Below, piece by piece: positions 9,134 through 16,186 of a DNA stretch of 61,084 nucleotides. A model generated the notes under the pieces. It was given only the letters and a program-made list of their open reading frames with translations. It searched no databases and was not told the origin of the DNA. Location of the stretch: NCBI GenBank assembly GCA_002454975.1, contig DKJZ01000028.1, forward strand, positions 34,322 through 95,405, in the 5' to 3' direction. Origin of the DNA: Hylemonella sp. UBA6679. GTDB lineage: Bacteria > Pseudomonadota > Gammaproteobacteria > Burkholderiales > Burkholderiaceae_C. The position numbers and the translations under genes are program-made. The first letter of the stretch is position 1, and each line of letters begins with the position of its first letter.

Positions 9134-9166
9134 CCCTAAAAATGAGGGCACCCATAGATCACATCA

Positions 9167-10054
9167 ATGTCTGGACTCAGCCTCCTCGCAGCCTTGAAGG
9201 CCTTTGACGCAACGGCCCGAGCCGGCAGCATGACCGCTGCCGCGAGAGTGCTCGCTATTCAACAACCGACTGTTTCTTCACACATACAGCGCCTGGAGGT
9301 CGACTTCGGCGTGGAGCTTTTTCATCGGCGCGGGCGGCGGCTTGAACTCACGTCCTTTGGACGCACTCTGTTGGACTACACCCGGCGTACCTTCAGTGGC
9401 GAGGAAGATGCGCACGCACTGCTCGCTGCTGCGAAAAATCAATACGTAGGGCGACTGGTCATCCATGCCATCGGGCCGCACAACGTGCTGCCCGTGTTGA
9501 AGCTGTTCATGAAACAGTTCCCCCAGGTCAACGTGGCTGTTGGCGTAGGCGACTCGCGAACCATCACTGAAAAGATTCTTGACTACCAGGGAGACGTGGG
9601 CATGGTGCTCAATCACGTCGCTCACCCAGATCTATTTGGCGCGGCTTACCGTACCCAGCGATTGGTGATATTCGGCAACACCCAACACCCACTCGCGCAA
9701 CGGGCCACTCTCAAACTGCGTGATCTGCAGGGTCAGAGGTTCGTCATCCGAGAGGAAGGATCGACGACCAGACGCGTGTTTGAACAAGAACTAAAGGAGC
9801 GAGGCGTCGAGGTGCAGGTGGCTCTGGAGATGGGCAGCCGCGAGTCCGTTCGAGAGGCGGTGGCGGAGGGGCTGGGCCTAGGCGTCGTGGCGGAAACAGC
9901 CTACAGGCCGGATCCTCGCCTTGTTAAGTTAACTATTTCAGACACCAGCATGGCGACACAGGTGCACTTCATCTGTAGAAAGGAGCGGCATCAAGCTCCA
10001 CTGATCTCGATCTTCCTGGGTTTGGCGCATAGCGTAAGTCAGAAAATTGCCTAG
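9167..10054 (+). CDS. ptxE: LysR-family regulator of the ptx operon (PtxE-like)
   Basis: A 295-residue LTTR. It has an N-terminal winged helix-turn-helix (about residues 4-62, AARVLAIQQPTVSSHIQRLE) and a periplasmic-binding-protein-like effector domain (about 90-290). It is transcribed away from ptxA, the classic arrangement for a LysR gene controlling its neighbour. In P. stutzeri the ptx operon also encodes a LysR protein, PtxE, so the same role is likely. The effector might be phosphite or a phosphorus-status signal; the sequence does not decide this. Confidence 0.82.
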   Translation: MSGLSLLAALKAFDATARAGSMTAAARVLAIQQPTVSSHIQRLEVDFGVELFHRRGRRLELTSFGRTLLDYTRRTFSGEEDAHALLAAAKNQYVGRLVIHAIGPHNVLPVLKLFMKQFPQVNVAVGVGDSRTITEKILDYQGDVGMVLNHVAHPDLFGAAYRTQRLVIFGNTQHPLAQRATLKLRDLQGQRFVIREEGSTTRRVFEQELKERGVEVQVALEMGSRESVREAVAEGLGLGVVAETAYRPDPRLVKLTISDTSMATQVHFICRKERHQAPLISIFLGLAHSVSQKIA

Positions 10055-10210
10055 GTATGGAACTTGGATTCCATGCAGCCGTGGGGCATGGGACCGAGGG
10101 GCAACTGTTCGCCTGTAGGCCGACTTAAGTTAAGGGTTGTAGGACGCCCGTAATCGCGCGGCGATCCCATCTTGACTGCGGGGCGCGGTCGTGTATCTGA
10201 ATATGCGCTG

Positions 10211-10318
10211 TCAGGCTGACTGCCAGCGGTATGGCAGCAGCTCGCCGATCTGGGTGGCGGGCTGCATGGGCAGGCGTGCCATGACATCGCGCAGGTAGGC
10301 GTAGGGTCGTGCCCGTTC
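10211..10318 (-). pseudogene. IS66-family transposase C-terminal remnant
   Basis: Only about 35 codons remain, reading PYAYLRDVMARLPMQPATQ then IGELLPYRWQSA and a stop. This matches the usual end of IS66 transposases (YxYLxxVLxRLPxQP...ELLPHRW). Upstream in frame a stop codon follows within six codons, so the fragment is not functional. Confidence 0.75.
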
Positions 10319-10542
10319 ATGGGGAGACGTGTGCTAGACCATGACTGCAGCTCCCTCGATACCGGTCATCGATGCTGCCGCGCTGCTGGGTGAGCCAATG
10401 ACAGCTTTGTGCCAGGCACCGTGAACTCAGGTCACGGCCGCGACCGACAGCAACCGCTGCGTAGCAGTCATAGAGTCCTGGAGGTTGAACGGCAGCAATA
10501 GGTGGCCGAATTGAATGCAAATCGTTGATGAGTTTGGGATGG

Positions 10543-10606
10543 AAATCGGTGGAGGACTTGTTGTGCGAACGCCTAGTGGGTTTGCTCCAAAATACTCACC
10601 CGGGTG
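10543..10606 (+). repeat. Internal inverted repeat, copy 2
   Basis: Inverted partner of 4852-4916. The best block is GTTGTGCGAACGC (10560-10572), identical in both copies. The pair brackets the ptx cargo, so recombination between the copies would invert it. Confidence 0.7.
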
Positions 10607-10701
10607 CCCACTTGGCTTCCGGGCAATGGTCGCCACTGCCAATGAAACGCAACAGCCCTACTCTGTTAATCGCAACACCAGTCAACGACTTCCTTCTCAA
10701 A

Positions 10702-10731
10702 GGAAACGCAACAGTAGCCTGGTGCACTTAA
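10702..10731 (-). repeat. Right imperfect terminal inverted repeat of the element
   Basis: Read inward on the minus strand: TTAAGTGCACCAGGCT then ACTGTTGCGTTTCC. It pairs with the left terminal repeat at 1432-1462. Confidence 0.7.
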
Positions 10732-10738
10732 GTCGATT
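10732..10738. repeat. 7-bp direct repeat at the right junction of the element
   Basis: Second copy of GTCGATT (see 1427-1433). It directly abuts the last intact umuC codon of the 5' half (TCC, Ser99, at 10741-10739). Confidence 0.7.
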
Positions 10739-11035
10739 GGAGTAAATTTCCTGGCGGTGGCCCAGCTCGGCGGCCAGGCTCATCATGCGCTGCGACATGT
10801 CGCCGTACAGCGCGAAGTTGGCCGAGAACGCGTGCAGCCCGTGGGTGCGCGTCATACCGCGAATCTCAAACCACGGCGCCCCCATCTTGATGCCCAGGGC
10901 TTTGGCCTCGTTGGAGCGAGAAATCGCGCAGCCGTCGTTGTTGGACAGCACCACCACCGGCTGGCCGATCAGGCGCGGCTGGAACACCCGCTCGCACGAG
11001 ACGTAAAAGTTGTTGCCATCGATCAGGGCATACAT
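10739..11035 (-). pseudogene. umuC: umuC 5' fragment, disrupted
   Basis: 99 codons from MYALIDGNNFYVSCERVF to RQEIYS. This holds the first catalytic aspartate (D6) and the VVVLSNNDGC motif of Y-family polymerases. Translation would run into the element and stop after 13 foreign residues (10697). The gene ends exactly before Ile-Asp-Glu, the active-site pair known in E. coli UmuC as D101-E102. The start is the ATG at 11035, by comparison with UmuC; an upstream in-frame start exists. It lies 73 bp after cho, the last gene of the SOS operon. Confidence 0.93.
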
Positions 11036-11108
11036 GCGTAAATGCTCACTTTTTAAGAGCACACACCTTCGATACAACAAGGGCTAGAAGGCAAAAAAGC
11101 ATAGAGCC

Positions 11109-11969
11109 TCAGGTGTGCAGGTCGATCACTTCAACCGCGCTGGTGAGCAAGGGTTTGCACAAAATTTTGTAGCCATCGGCATCAAAGCCGGGCTCAGGCG
11201 CTGCCAGCGCCAAGGCCTGCTCGCGCGTGGCGGCGCTGCCCAAATAACACCAGTGGTTGACCACATGGATTTGCACCAAATCGCCATCGCGCTCGACCAG
11301 CCCCACCGCGCCCGCGTAGGGCCAGCAGACCACGCGCAGGTCTTGCAGGGCCGCCAACAGGCGCTGCTGGTGCGCCTGCAGCGATTCGCCCCCGCAGCAC
11401 GCCCCCGCACACTGCTTGAGCATGGCGCGAAAACACGGCGAGCCGGCCTTGCGCTTTTCCAGGCCCAGCATGCCCCAGCACAGGCGCTGCGCCTCGGCCA
11501 GCGCGCGCAGGCCTTCGATGGCCGCGTGGCGGCTGGCGTACAGGCCGTACAAATCAGGCGTGCGGGCAAAGTTCAGGTCGGTGGCGTGCACGATTTGCGG
11601 CACACCGTCTTGCAAACGCAGCGAGTACAGCTGCTTGGTGCGGCGCAGTTTTTGGTTGAACAGCGGGTGCTGCTGCTTGATCATGGCCGCCTCAAGCAGC
11701 AAAGCGCCGATCTCGCCAGCGGTGCGGATGTGGCTGATGCGCCGGCTTTGGCGCAGCATGCGCGCCTCGTCAGCCGTGCGCAGGTGCGAGAGCACGCGTT
11801 GGCGCAGGTTGATGCTTTTGCCAATGTAGAGCGGCAAATCGCCCTCTTCGCCATGAAACACGTACACACCGGGGGCTTGGGGCAGCTCGTCCAAAAACGG
11901 GCGCAGGTGCGCCGGGTCTTCAAACGGCAAGGCCTCGAAGTCGGTGCGGCGGCGGCGTGGCAAAGGCAT
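11109..11969 (-). CDS. cho: GIY-YIG excinuclease Cho (UvrC homologue)
   Basis: 286 residues, about the length of E. coli Cho. The N-terminal GIY-YIG endonuclease domain is visible: GVYVF at about residues 33-37, LYIGKS at about 46-51, the arginine in LRQRVLSHLR, and the Glu in ALLLEAAMIKQ. The C-terminal part is the Cho/UvrC-specific region with Cys clusters (CFRAMLKQCAGACCG). Cho makes the 3' incision at bulky lesions during nucleotide excision repair and belongs to the LexA regulon in E. coli. Here it sits between umuD and umuC, 8 bp after umuD, so all three share one SOS promoter. Confidence 0.9.
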   Translation of the reverse strand: MPLPRRRRTDFEALPFEDPAHLRPFLDELPQAPGVYVFHGEEGDLPLYIGKSINLRQRVLSHLRTADEARMLRQSRRISHIRTAGEIGALLLEAAMIKQQHPLFNQKLRRTKQLYSLRLQDGVPQIVHATDLNFARTPDLYGLYASRHAAIEGLRALAEAQRLCWGMLGLEKRKAGSPCFRAMLKQCAGACCGGESLQAHQQRLLAALQDLRVVCWPYAGAVGLVERDGDLVQIHVVNHWCYLGSAATREQALALAAPEPGFDADGYKILCKPLLTSAVEVIDLHT

Positions 11970-11977
11970 GCGGATGC

Positions 11978-12529
11978 TCAGTTGAACTGCTTGATGGCCG
12001 CGGTGACCACGCCCCAGATTTCCAGGGTTTGCGCGTCTTTGGGCAAGATGACAGGGTAGCCCGGGTTGGCCGCGCGCAAGGCCACACGGCCCTGATGTTG
12101 CACCAGGGTTTTGACGGTGAACTCACCATCGAGCACGGCCAGCACCACCTGCCCACGCTGGGGCGTGAGGGCGCGGTTCACCACCAGCAAATCGCGGTCA
12201 AAAATGCCCACCCCGGTCATGGAATGGCCGCGGGCGCGCACCAGGTACGTGGCTTGCGGGTGGGTGATGAGCTCGCGGGTGAGGTCCACCGTTTGTTCGC
12301 CCAGGTCTTCGGCAGGCGAGGGGAAGCCCGCGCGCACGCTGCCCAGCAAAGCCGGCCAGGGCAGGCCTGAGTCTTCCCAGCGAACGGGCTGCTCACCCAC
12401 CGCAAGGGCAAGTTGGCCTGCGGCCCAGCCCGTGCCCCGGTCCGTGCACCGGTTAGTTCCCCAGGCGCGGCCATCAGGCAGGGGGCCGGCCAGCGCATCT
12501 GCCTTTGGCCCAAGAAAAATACTGTTCAT
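11978..12529 (-). CDS. umuD: UmuD, LexA-like self-cleaving subunit of DNA polymerase V
   Basis: S24-family Ser-Lys autoprotease. The Ser is in RARGHSMTG and the Lys in EFTVKTL; cleavage is expected at Ala-Gly in VRAGFPSPAEDL. From the ATG at 12529 the product is 183 residues. From a GTG at 12400 it is 140 residues, with the cleavage site at 24-25, Ser60 and Lys97, exactly the E. coli UmuD numbering. The ATG at 12529 lies inside the LexA box and 7 bases after a TATACT -10 element, so using it would need a leaderless transcript. The start is therefore open. With umuC broken, no complete PolV can be made from this locus. Confidence 0.9.
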   Translation of the reverse strand: MNSIFLGPKADALAGPLPDGRAWGTNRCTDRGTGWAAGQLALAVGEQPVRWEDSGLPWPALLGSVRAGFPSPAEDLGEQTVDLTRELITHPQATYLVRARGHSMTGVGIFDRDLLVVNRALTPQRGQVVLAVLDGEFTVKTLVQHQGRVALRAANPGYPVILPKDAQTLEIWGVVTAAIKQFN

Positions 12530-12541
12530 ACGTACAGTATA
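12522..12541 (-). promoter_or_regulatory. LexA (SOS) box and overlapping -10 element of umuD-cho-umuC
   Basis: CTGT-N8-ACAG (12522-12537), here CTGTTCATACGTACAG, is a perfect match to the LexA operator core and is almost fully palindromic. On the minus strand TATACT (12541-12536) is a good -10 hexamer overlapping it, so LexA would block RNA polymerase. No strong -35 is seen. Confidence 0.9.
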
Positions 12542-12549
12542 CGCAGATT

Positions 12550-13311
12550 TCAGGCGCGCAAAATCGTGTGTTTCACCTGCCCGAGCACCCCTTGGGGGCC
12601 GTGGGAAATTTCAGTCAGGGCAATTTGCGTTGCGCTCAGGCGCACCAGGCTGCGCGCGCGCGTGCCGTAGTCGGGCGTGCGGATGAAGGCGCTCGACAAG
12701 GCCCGCTCGCGCTCGATGGGCAAGCCGGTTTGCGGCAGCGCCTCGTCGCTCACCGGCTCGTCGTGCAGCAGCAAGTCCAACAGAGTTTGGTCGGGGGTTT
12801 GATCGGTTGGGAGCAGCCCCGCCAGCCCCTCGCGCAGGCGGGTGAGCTTGGGCCAGGGCGTGAAAAAGTCGGCGTTGGACACCGCGCCCACGCCTGGGCT
12901 CAAGCGCACAGCGCGCGAATGCGCGAGCCGCGCCTCCAGGCCGTGGAGTTGCCAGCCATCAAACACCAGCAAATTGAAGGGGTTGAAGTCAGCGGTGCGG
13001 GCTTGCAGCTCGGCCACAAAGTCTGGCGCTGGCGCGTCGCTTTCTAAAAAGCGCTGCACCAGCTCGCCGCGCGAGGTGCGGCCGGTGGCTTGCATGGCCA
13101 TGTCGCGGTAATTGGTGACCACAGCCACACGCCCGGAGGCGGTAGCGCCCAGCCAAGTGCCGCCAGCCTCCAGGTCGCGCCCGGCCCAAATGGGGCTGCC
13201 CGCCCAGGGCGCCAGAGGGGCGGCTGGGCGCGCGTAGTACTCGTCGCGGTTGGCGATCAGGGTCAGGGGGTGGGCATGGTCGGGTTGCCAATGCCAGGCC
13301 ACAAGGCACAT
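12550..13311 (-). CDS. NRDE family protein (TANGO2-like)
   Basis: 253 residues from the ATG at 13311. The family is named for its Asn-Arg-Asp-Glu motif, seen here as LIANRDEYYARP near residue 20, after the usual start MCLVAWHW. Further family features are WAGRDLEAGGTWLGA and VVTNYRD. The N-terminal Cys2 would be exposed after Met removal, as in Ntn hydrolases. Its biochemical role is not settled; the eukaryotic TANGO2 has been linked to haem or lipid handling. Upstream frames to 13419 are ignored because the family starts at MC. Confidence 0.88.
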   Translation of the reverse strand: MCLVAWHWQPDHAHPLTLIANRDEYYARPAAPLAPWAGSPIWAGRDLEAGGTWLGATASGRVAVVTNYRDMAMQATGRTSRGELVQRFLESDAPAPDFVAELQARTADFNPFNLLVFDGWQLHGLEARLAHSRAVRLSPGVGAVSNADFFTPWPKLTRLREGLAGLLPTDQTPDQTLLDLLLHDEPVSDEALPQTGLPIERERALSSAFIRTPDYGTRARSLVRLSATQIALTEISHGPQGVLGQVKHTILRA

Positions 13312-13422
13312 GGTTTGAAGCAAAAGAGGTGGGTTTTTCAGTATGCCACGCCCCTGTAGCGCTTGAGCTGGCGCAGGCTTTGGGCGCCAAGCGTTGCGCT
13401 GGGTCATCCGCAGGCGCATCTC

Positions 13423-13449
13423 TTAGCACTCTTCGTCATAGAGTGCTAA
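13423..13449. promoter_or_regulatory. CIRCE element (HrcA operator) upstream of rpoH
   Basis: TTAGCACTC-N9-GAGTGCTAA, with perfect 9-bp arms and the canonical 9-bp spacer, 28 bp before the rpoH start. This equals the CIRCE consensus bound by the heat-shock repressor HrcA. Confidence 0.93.
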
Positions 13450-13477
13450 TATTCACTTTATTGAAAGGAGTTCTGGT

Positions 13478-14416
13478 ATGAACATTCAAACTGGAGTTTC
13501 TGGCACGGCCCTCACCGTGGCCAACCCTTGGGCCCTGGTGCCCCCGCTGGGCAACCTGGACGCGTACATCAGCGCGGCCAACCGCTTGCCCATGCTCACG
13601 CTGGAAGAAGAACAACAGTTTGCCCGCGAGTTTCGCGAGCACCAAAACGTCGAAGCCGCCGGTAAGCTGGTGATGTCGCACCTGCGCCTGGTGGTGTCGG
13701 TGTCGCGCCAATACTTGGGCTACGGCCTGCCCCACGGCGACTTGATTCAAGAAGGCAATGTGGGCCTGATGAAGGCCGTCAAGCGTTTCGACCCCGACCA
13801 GGGCGTGCGCTTGGTGAGCTACGCGCTGCACTGGATCAAGGCTGAGATTCACGAGTACATCTTGAAGAACTGGCGCATGGTCAAGGTGGCCACCACCAAG
13901 GCCCAGCGCAAGCTGTTCTTCAACCTGCGCTCCATGAAGCAGGGCTACAAAGCCGACGCCGACGCTTTGGACGGCAGCACGCACCGCGACACCCTGAGCG
14001 ACGCCGAAATCGACCAGATGGCCAAAACGCTCAAGGTCAAGCGCGAAGACGTCATTGAGATGGAAACCCGCTTGAGCGGGGGCGACGTGCTGCTGGACCC
14101 CTCCCCCAACGAGGGCGAAGAAGCCTTTGGCCCCATCGCTTACCTGAGCGACGCCAACCACGAGCCCACCGCCATGATCGAGGCGCACCAGCGCCAGGTG
14201 ATGGCCAGCGACGGCCTGGCCCACGCGCTTGACGCGCTGGACGCACGCAGCCGCCGCATCGTGGAAGAGCGCTGGCTCAAGGTCAACGACGACAGCTCGG
14301 GCGGCATGACCCTGCATGAACTCGCCGCTGAATACGGCGTGAGCGCCGAGCGCATCCGCCAAATTGAGGTGGCGGCCATGAAGAAAATGAAAACCGCGCT
14401 GGCGGCCTACGCGTAA
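13478..14416 (+). CDS. rpoH: RNA polymerase heat-shock sigma factor (sigma-32)
   Basis: 312 residues. Region 2 is clear (GDLIQEGNVGLMKAVKRFDP then VRLVSYALHWIKAEIHEYIL), and region 4.2 (TLHELAAEYGVSAERIRQIE) ends the protein. The RpoH-box region QRKLFFNLR, specific to sigma-32, lies around residue 147. The start ATG has AAAGGAG six bases upstream. The gene is monocistronic: CIRCE operator in front, strong intrinsic terminator behind. Control by HrcA would make sigma-32 synthesis itself part of the CIRCE response. Confidence 0.96.
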   Translation: MNIQTGVSGTALTVANPWALVPPLGNLDAYISAANRLPMLTLEEEQQFAREFREHQNVEAAGKLVMSHLRLVVSVSRQYLGYGLPHGDLIQEGNVGLMKAVKRFDPDQGVRLVSYALHWIKAEIHEYILKNWRMVKVATTKAQRKLFFNLRSMKQGYKADADALDGSTHRDTLSDAEIDQMAKTLKVKREDVIEMETRLSGGDVLLDPSPNEGEEAFGPIAYLSDANHEPTAMIEAHQRQVMASDGLAHALDALDARSRRIVEERWLKVNDDSSGGMTLHELAAEYGVSAERIRQIEVAAMKKMKTALAAYA

Positions 14417-14453
14417 CGACAACGCTGGGCTTCTTGATCCAAGCCCATCATCC

Positions 14454-14486
14454 AAAGCCTCTGATGCTGCCATCAGAGGCTTTTTT
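14454..14486 (+). terminator. Rho-independent terminator of rpoH
   Basis: Stem AAGCCTCTGATG / CATCAGAGGCTT with a CTGC loop, followed by TTTTTT. It ends 8 bp before the next gene's start codon. Confidence 0.93.
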
Positions 14487-14494
14487 ATTTCACA

Positions 14495-15526
14495 ATGCCG
14501 CTTATGCCAAAACACACCCACTCGCAATTGACGCTACGTCGTTTGTCTTTGGCATCACTGCTTGCTCCTCTTTTGATAGCTGGCTTATCAATGAAGGCAC
14601 AAGCTCAAAGCAAATTTGATCTCAACAGTTGGCCAAGCAAGCACATCAAGTTGCTGGTGGGGTTTCCGGCGGGCACCTCGCCTGATTTGGTGGCGCGCAC
14701 CTTGGCCGAGCCGCTGAGCAAGGCCTTGGGGCAGCCGGTGGTGGTGGACAACCGGCCTGGGGCCGGGGGCAACATTGCAGCTGATGCGGTGGCCAAGTCG
14801 AGCGACCTGCACACCTTTGGCGTGATGATCAACGGCAACCTGACCATTGCCAAGTTGCTCAACCCGCAAACCCCCTTCGACCCAGCCACCGACCTCACCC
14901 CCCTGAGCCTGATTGGCACCGCGCCGCTGGTGCTGGCTGCACCGGCCAACAGCACCCAACCGCCCAACGAGCAGGCGTTTTTAGACGCTGCGCGCCAGGC
15001 TGGCACGCGCTGGAGTTACGGCTCGCCAGGTGTGGGCACGGTGGGGCACCTGGGGATGGAGCTGCTCAAGGCCAAAACCGGCATGGCTGCCGTGCATGTG
15101 CCCTACCCCGGCTACCCGCAGGTGGTCACGGCCATGCTGGGCGGGCAGATTGAGCTCTCCATGTTGCCCCCAGGCTTGGCGCTGGCCCAGGCGCGCGCGG
15201 GCAAGGTCCGGCTGCTGGGCGTCACATCCAGTGGGCGCAGCACCTTGGCGCCCGATGTGCCCAGCCTGGCACAAGCTGGCGTGGCCAATTTCGAGCTGGA
15301 AATCTGGAACGGCGTGGCTGGCCCAGCCAAGATGCCGCCGGCCTTGGTGGCCAAGCTAGGGGGCTTGCTCAGCGAGATCGCGCGCCAGCCCGAGACGCGG
15401 CAAAAACTGTTTGCCCAAGGCTGGCAAGTGGCGGGCACTGGGCCTGAAGGCTTGGCCCTGCGCATGAAGCGCGACACCGCCACGCTGGGCCAAGTCATCC
15501 GCGATCAGCGCATCAAGGTGGAGTGA
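14495..15526 (+). CDS. Bug/TctC-type periplasmic solute receptor
   Basis: 343 residues: a signal peptide (hydrophobic LSLASLLAPLLIAGL ending at AQA) followed by a tripartite tricarboxylate transporter receptor fold. Family features are IKLLVGFPAGTSPDLVART, GQPVVVDNRPGAGGNIAAD and a late EIWNGVAGPAKMP. Such receptors bind small carboxylates; the ligand here is unknown, and no TctA/TctB membrane genes lie nearby. The start is the ATG at 14495 or 14504. No Shine-Dalgarno is seen, as the rpoH terminator U-tract lies directly upstream. Confidence 0.85.
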   Translation: MPLMPKHTHSQLTLRRLSLASLLAPLLIAGLSMKAQAQSKFDLNSWPSKHIKLLVGFPAGTSPDLVARTLAEPLSKALGQPVVVDNRPGAGGNIAADAVAKSSDLHTFGVMINGNLTIAKLLNPQTPFDPATDLTPLSLIGTAPLVLAAPANSTQPPNEQAFLDAARQAGTRWSYGSPGVGTVGHLGMELLKAKTGMAAVHVPYPGYPQVVTAMLGGQIELSMLPPGLALAQARAGKVRLLGVTSSGRSTLAPDVPSLAQAGVANFELEIWNGVAGPAKMPPALVAKLGGLLSEIARQPETRQKLFAQGWQVAGTGPEGLALRMKRDTATLGQVIRDQRIKVE

Positions 15527-15543
15527 GCCTGCTCACCGCAGGT

Positions 15544-16176
15544 TCACTTGCCGGCCAGCAGCAGCTTGATATCGGCCGCCAGCACAGGAGCGCCTGCGCC
15601 GTAGCGCGCGTACAGGCGCAAGCGGCCTTGGGTGTCGTAGATGTAGCTGGCCGCTGAGTGGTCCAGGGTGTAGCTGGTGGGGGTTTTGCCGTCCACTTTT
15701 TTGTAATACACCTTGTAGTCTTTGGCCACGGCCGCGAGCTGCTCGGGGCTGCCGGTGAGGGCCACAAAGCTGGGGTCGAAGTTGGCCATGTAGGCCTTCA
15801 AGACCTCGGGCGTGTCGCGCTCGGGGTCCAGGCTGACAAACACGCCCTGCACCTGCTCACCCTGCGCGCCCAAGAGCTTGCGCACCTCAGCCAACTCGGC
15901 CAGGGTGGTGGGGCACACATCAGGGCATTGGGTGTAGCCAAAGAACAGCACCACCACTTTGCCGGCAAAGTCTTTGAGGGTGCGGGCCTGGCCCAGCTGG
16001 TCGGTCAGGGCCAGGTCTTTGGCGTAATCGGCCCCGGTGATGTCGACCGATGCAAACTTGGCCTTGCCGTCCGAGCAGCCCAGCAAAGCCGCTGTGCTTG
16101 CAGCACCCAAAACCATCCCAAGCCTTGCCGATACGAGGGAAGATGCTATTTTTTTAAGAGCAAGACGTTTGTTCAT
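15544..16176 (-). CDS. SCO1/SenC family copper chaperone
   Basis: 210 residues. A lipoprotein signal ends in ALLGC, so the protein is likely anchored on the periplasmic face. The thioredoxin fold carries the copper-binding CPDVC (in FGYTQCPDVCPTTLAEL) and the distal His in TLDHSAAS. Sco proteins help form the CuA centre of cytochrome oxidase subunit II. It starts 10 bp after the end of ctaB, as the last gene of the assembly operon. Confidence 0.93.
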   Translation of the reverse strand: MNKRLALKKIASSLVSARLGMVLGAASTAALLGCSDGKAKFASVDITGADYAKDLALTDQLGQARTLKDFAGKVVVLFFGYTQCPDVCPTTLAELAEVRKLLGAQGEQVQGVFVSLDPERDTPEVLKAYMANFDPSFVALTGSPEQLAAVAKDYKVYYKKVDGKTPTSYTLDHSAASYIYDTQGRLRLYARYGAGAPVLAADIKLLLAGK

Positions 16177-16186
16177 GAGGTCGGAC

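Larger units (their letters stand above)
10055..10701. other. Right flank of the element, mostly remnant DNA
   Basis: No intact gene is seen. It contains an IS66 transposase remnant (10211-10318), the second copy of the internal repeat (10543-10606), and short direct repeats GAAACGCAACAG (10641-10652 and 10704-10715) close to the right end, which resemble accessory binding sites for the recombinases. Other short open frames here lack a recognisable family. Confidence 0.55.
1433..10738. mobile_element. Tn554-like transposon carrying phosphite oxidation genes, inserted in umuC
   Basis: About 9.3 kb separates the two in-register halves of umuC. The left end carries three overlapping recombinase-type ORFs (damaged tyrosine recombinase, intact 642-residue tyrosine recombinase, small 160-residue partner), matching the tnpA-tnpB-tnpC layout of Tn554. 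The ends show imperfect inverted repeats and a 7-bp direct repeat. The cargo is a phosphite transporter and dehydrogenase operon with a LysR regulator. An IS66 transposase remnant lies near the right end. Tn554 itself is known for conservative, site-specific insertion into a chromosomal gene (radC); here the target is the active-site coding region of umuC. The element boundaries are inferred from the umuC break. Confidence 0.88.

Noticed and set aside
10051..10320. Minus-strand 89-codon frame near the IS66 remnant
   Set aside because: The meaningful reading (IS66 tail) is in a neighbouring frame; this one is Pro/Ser-rich noise.
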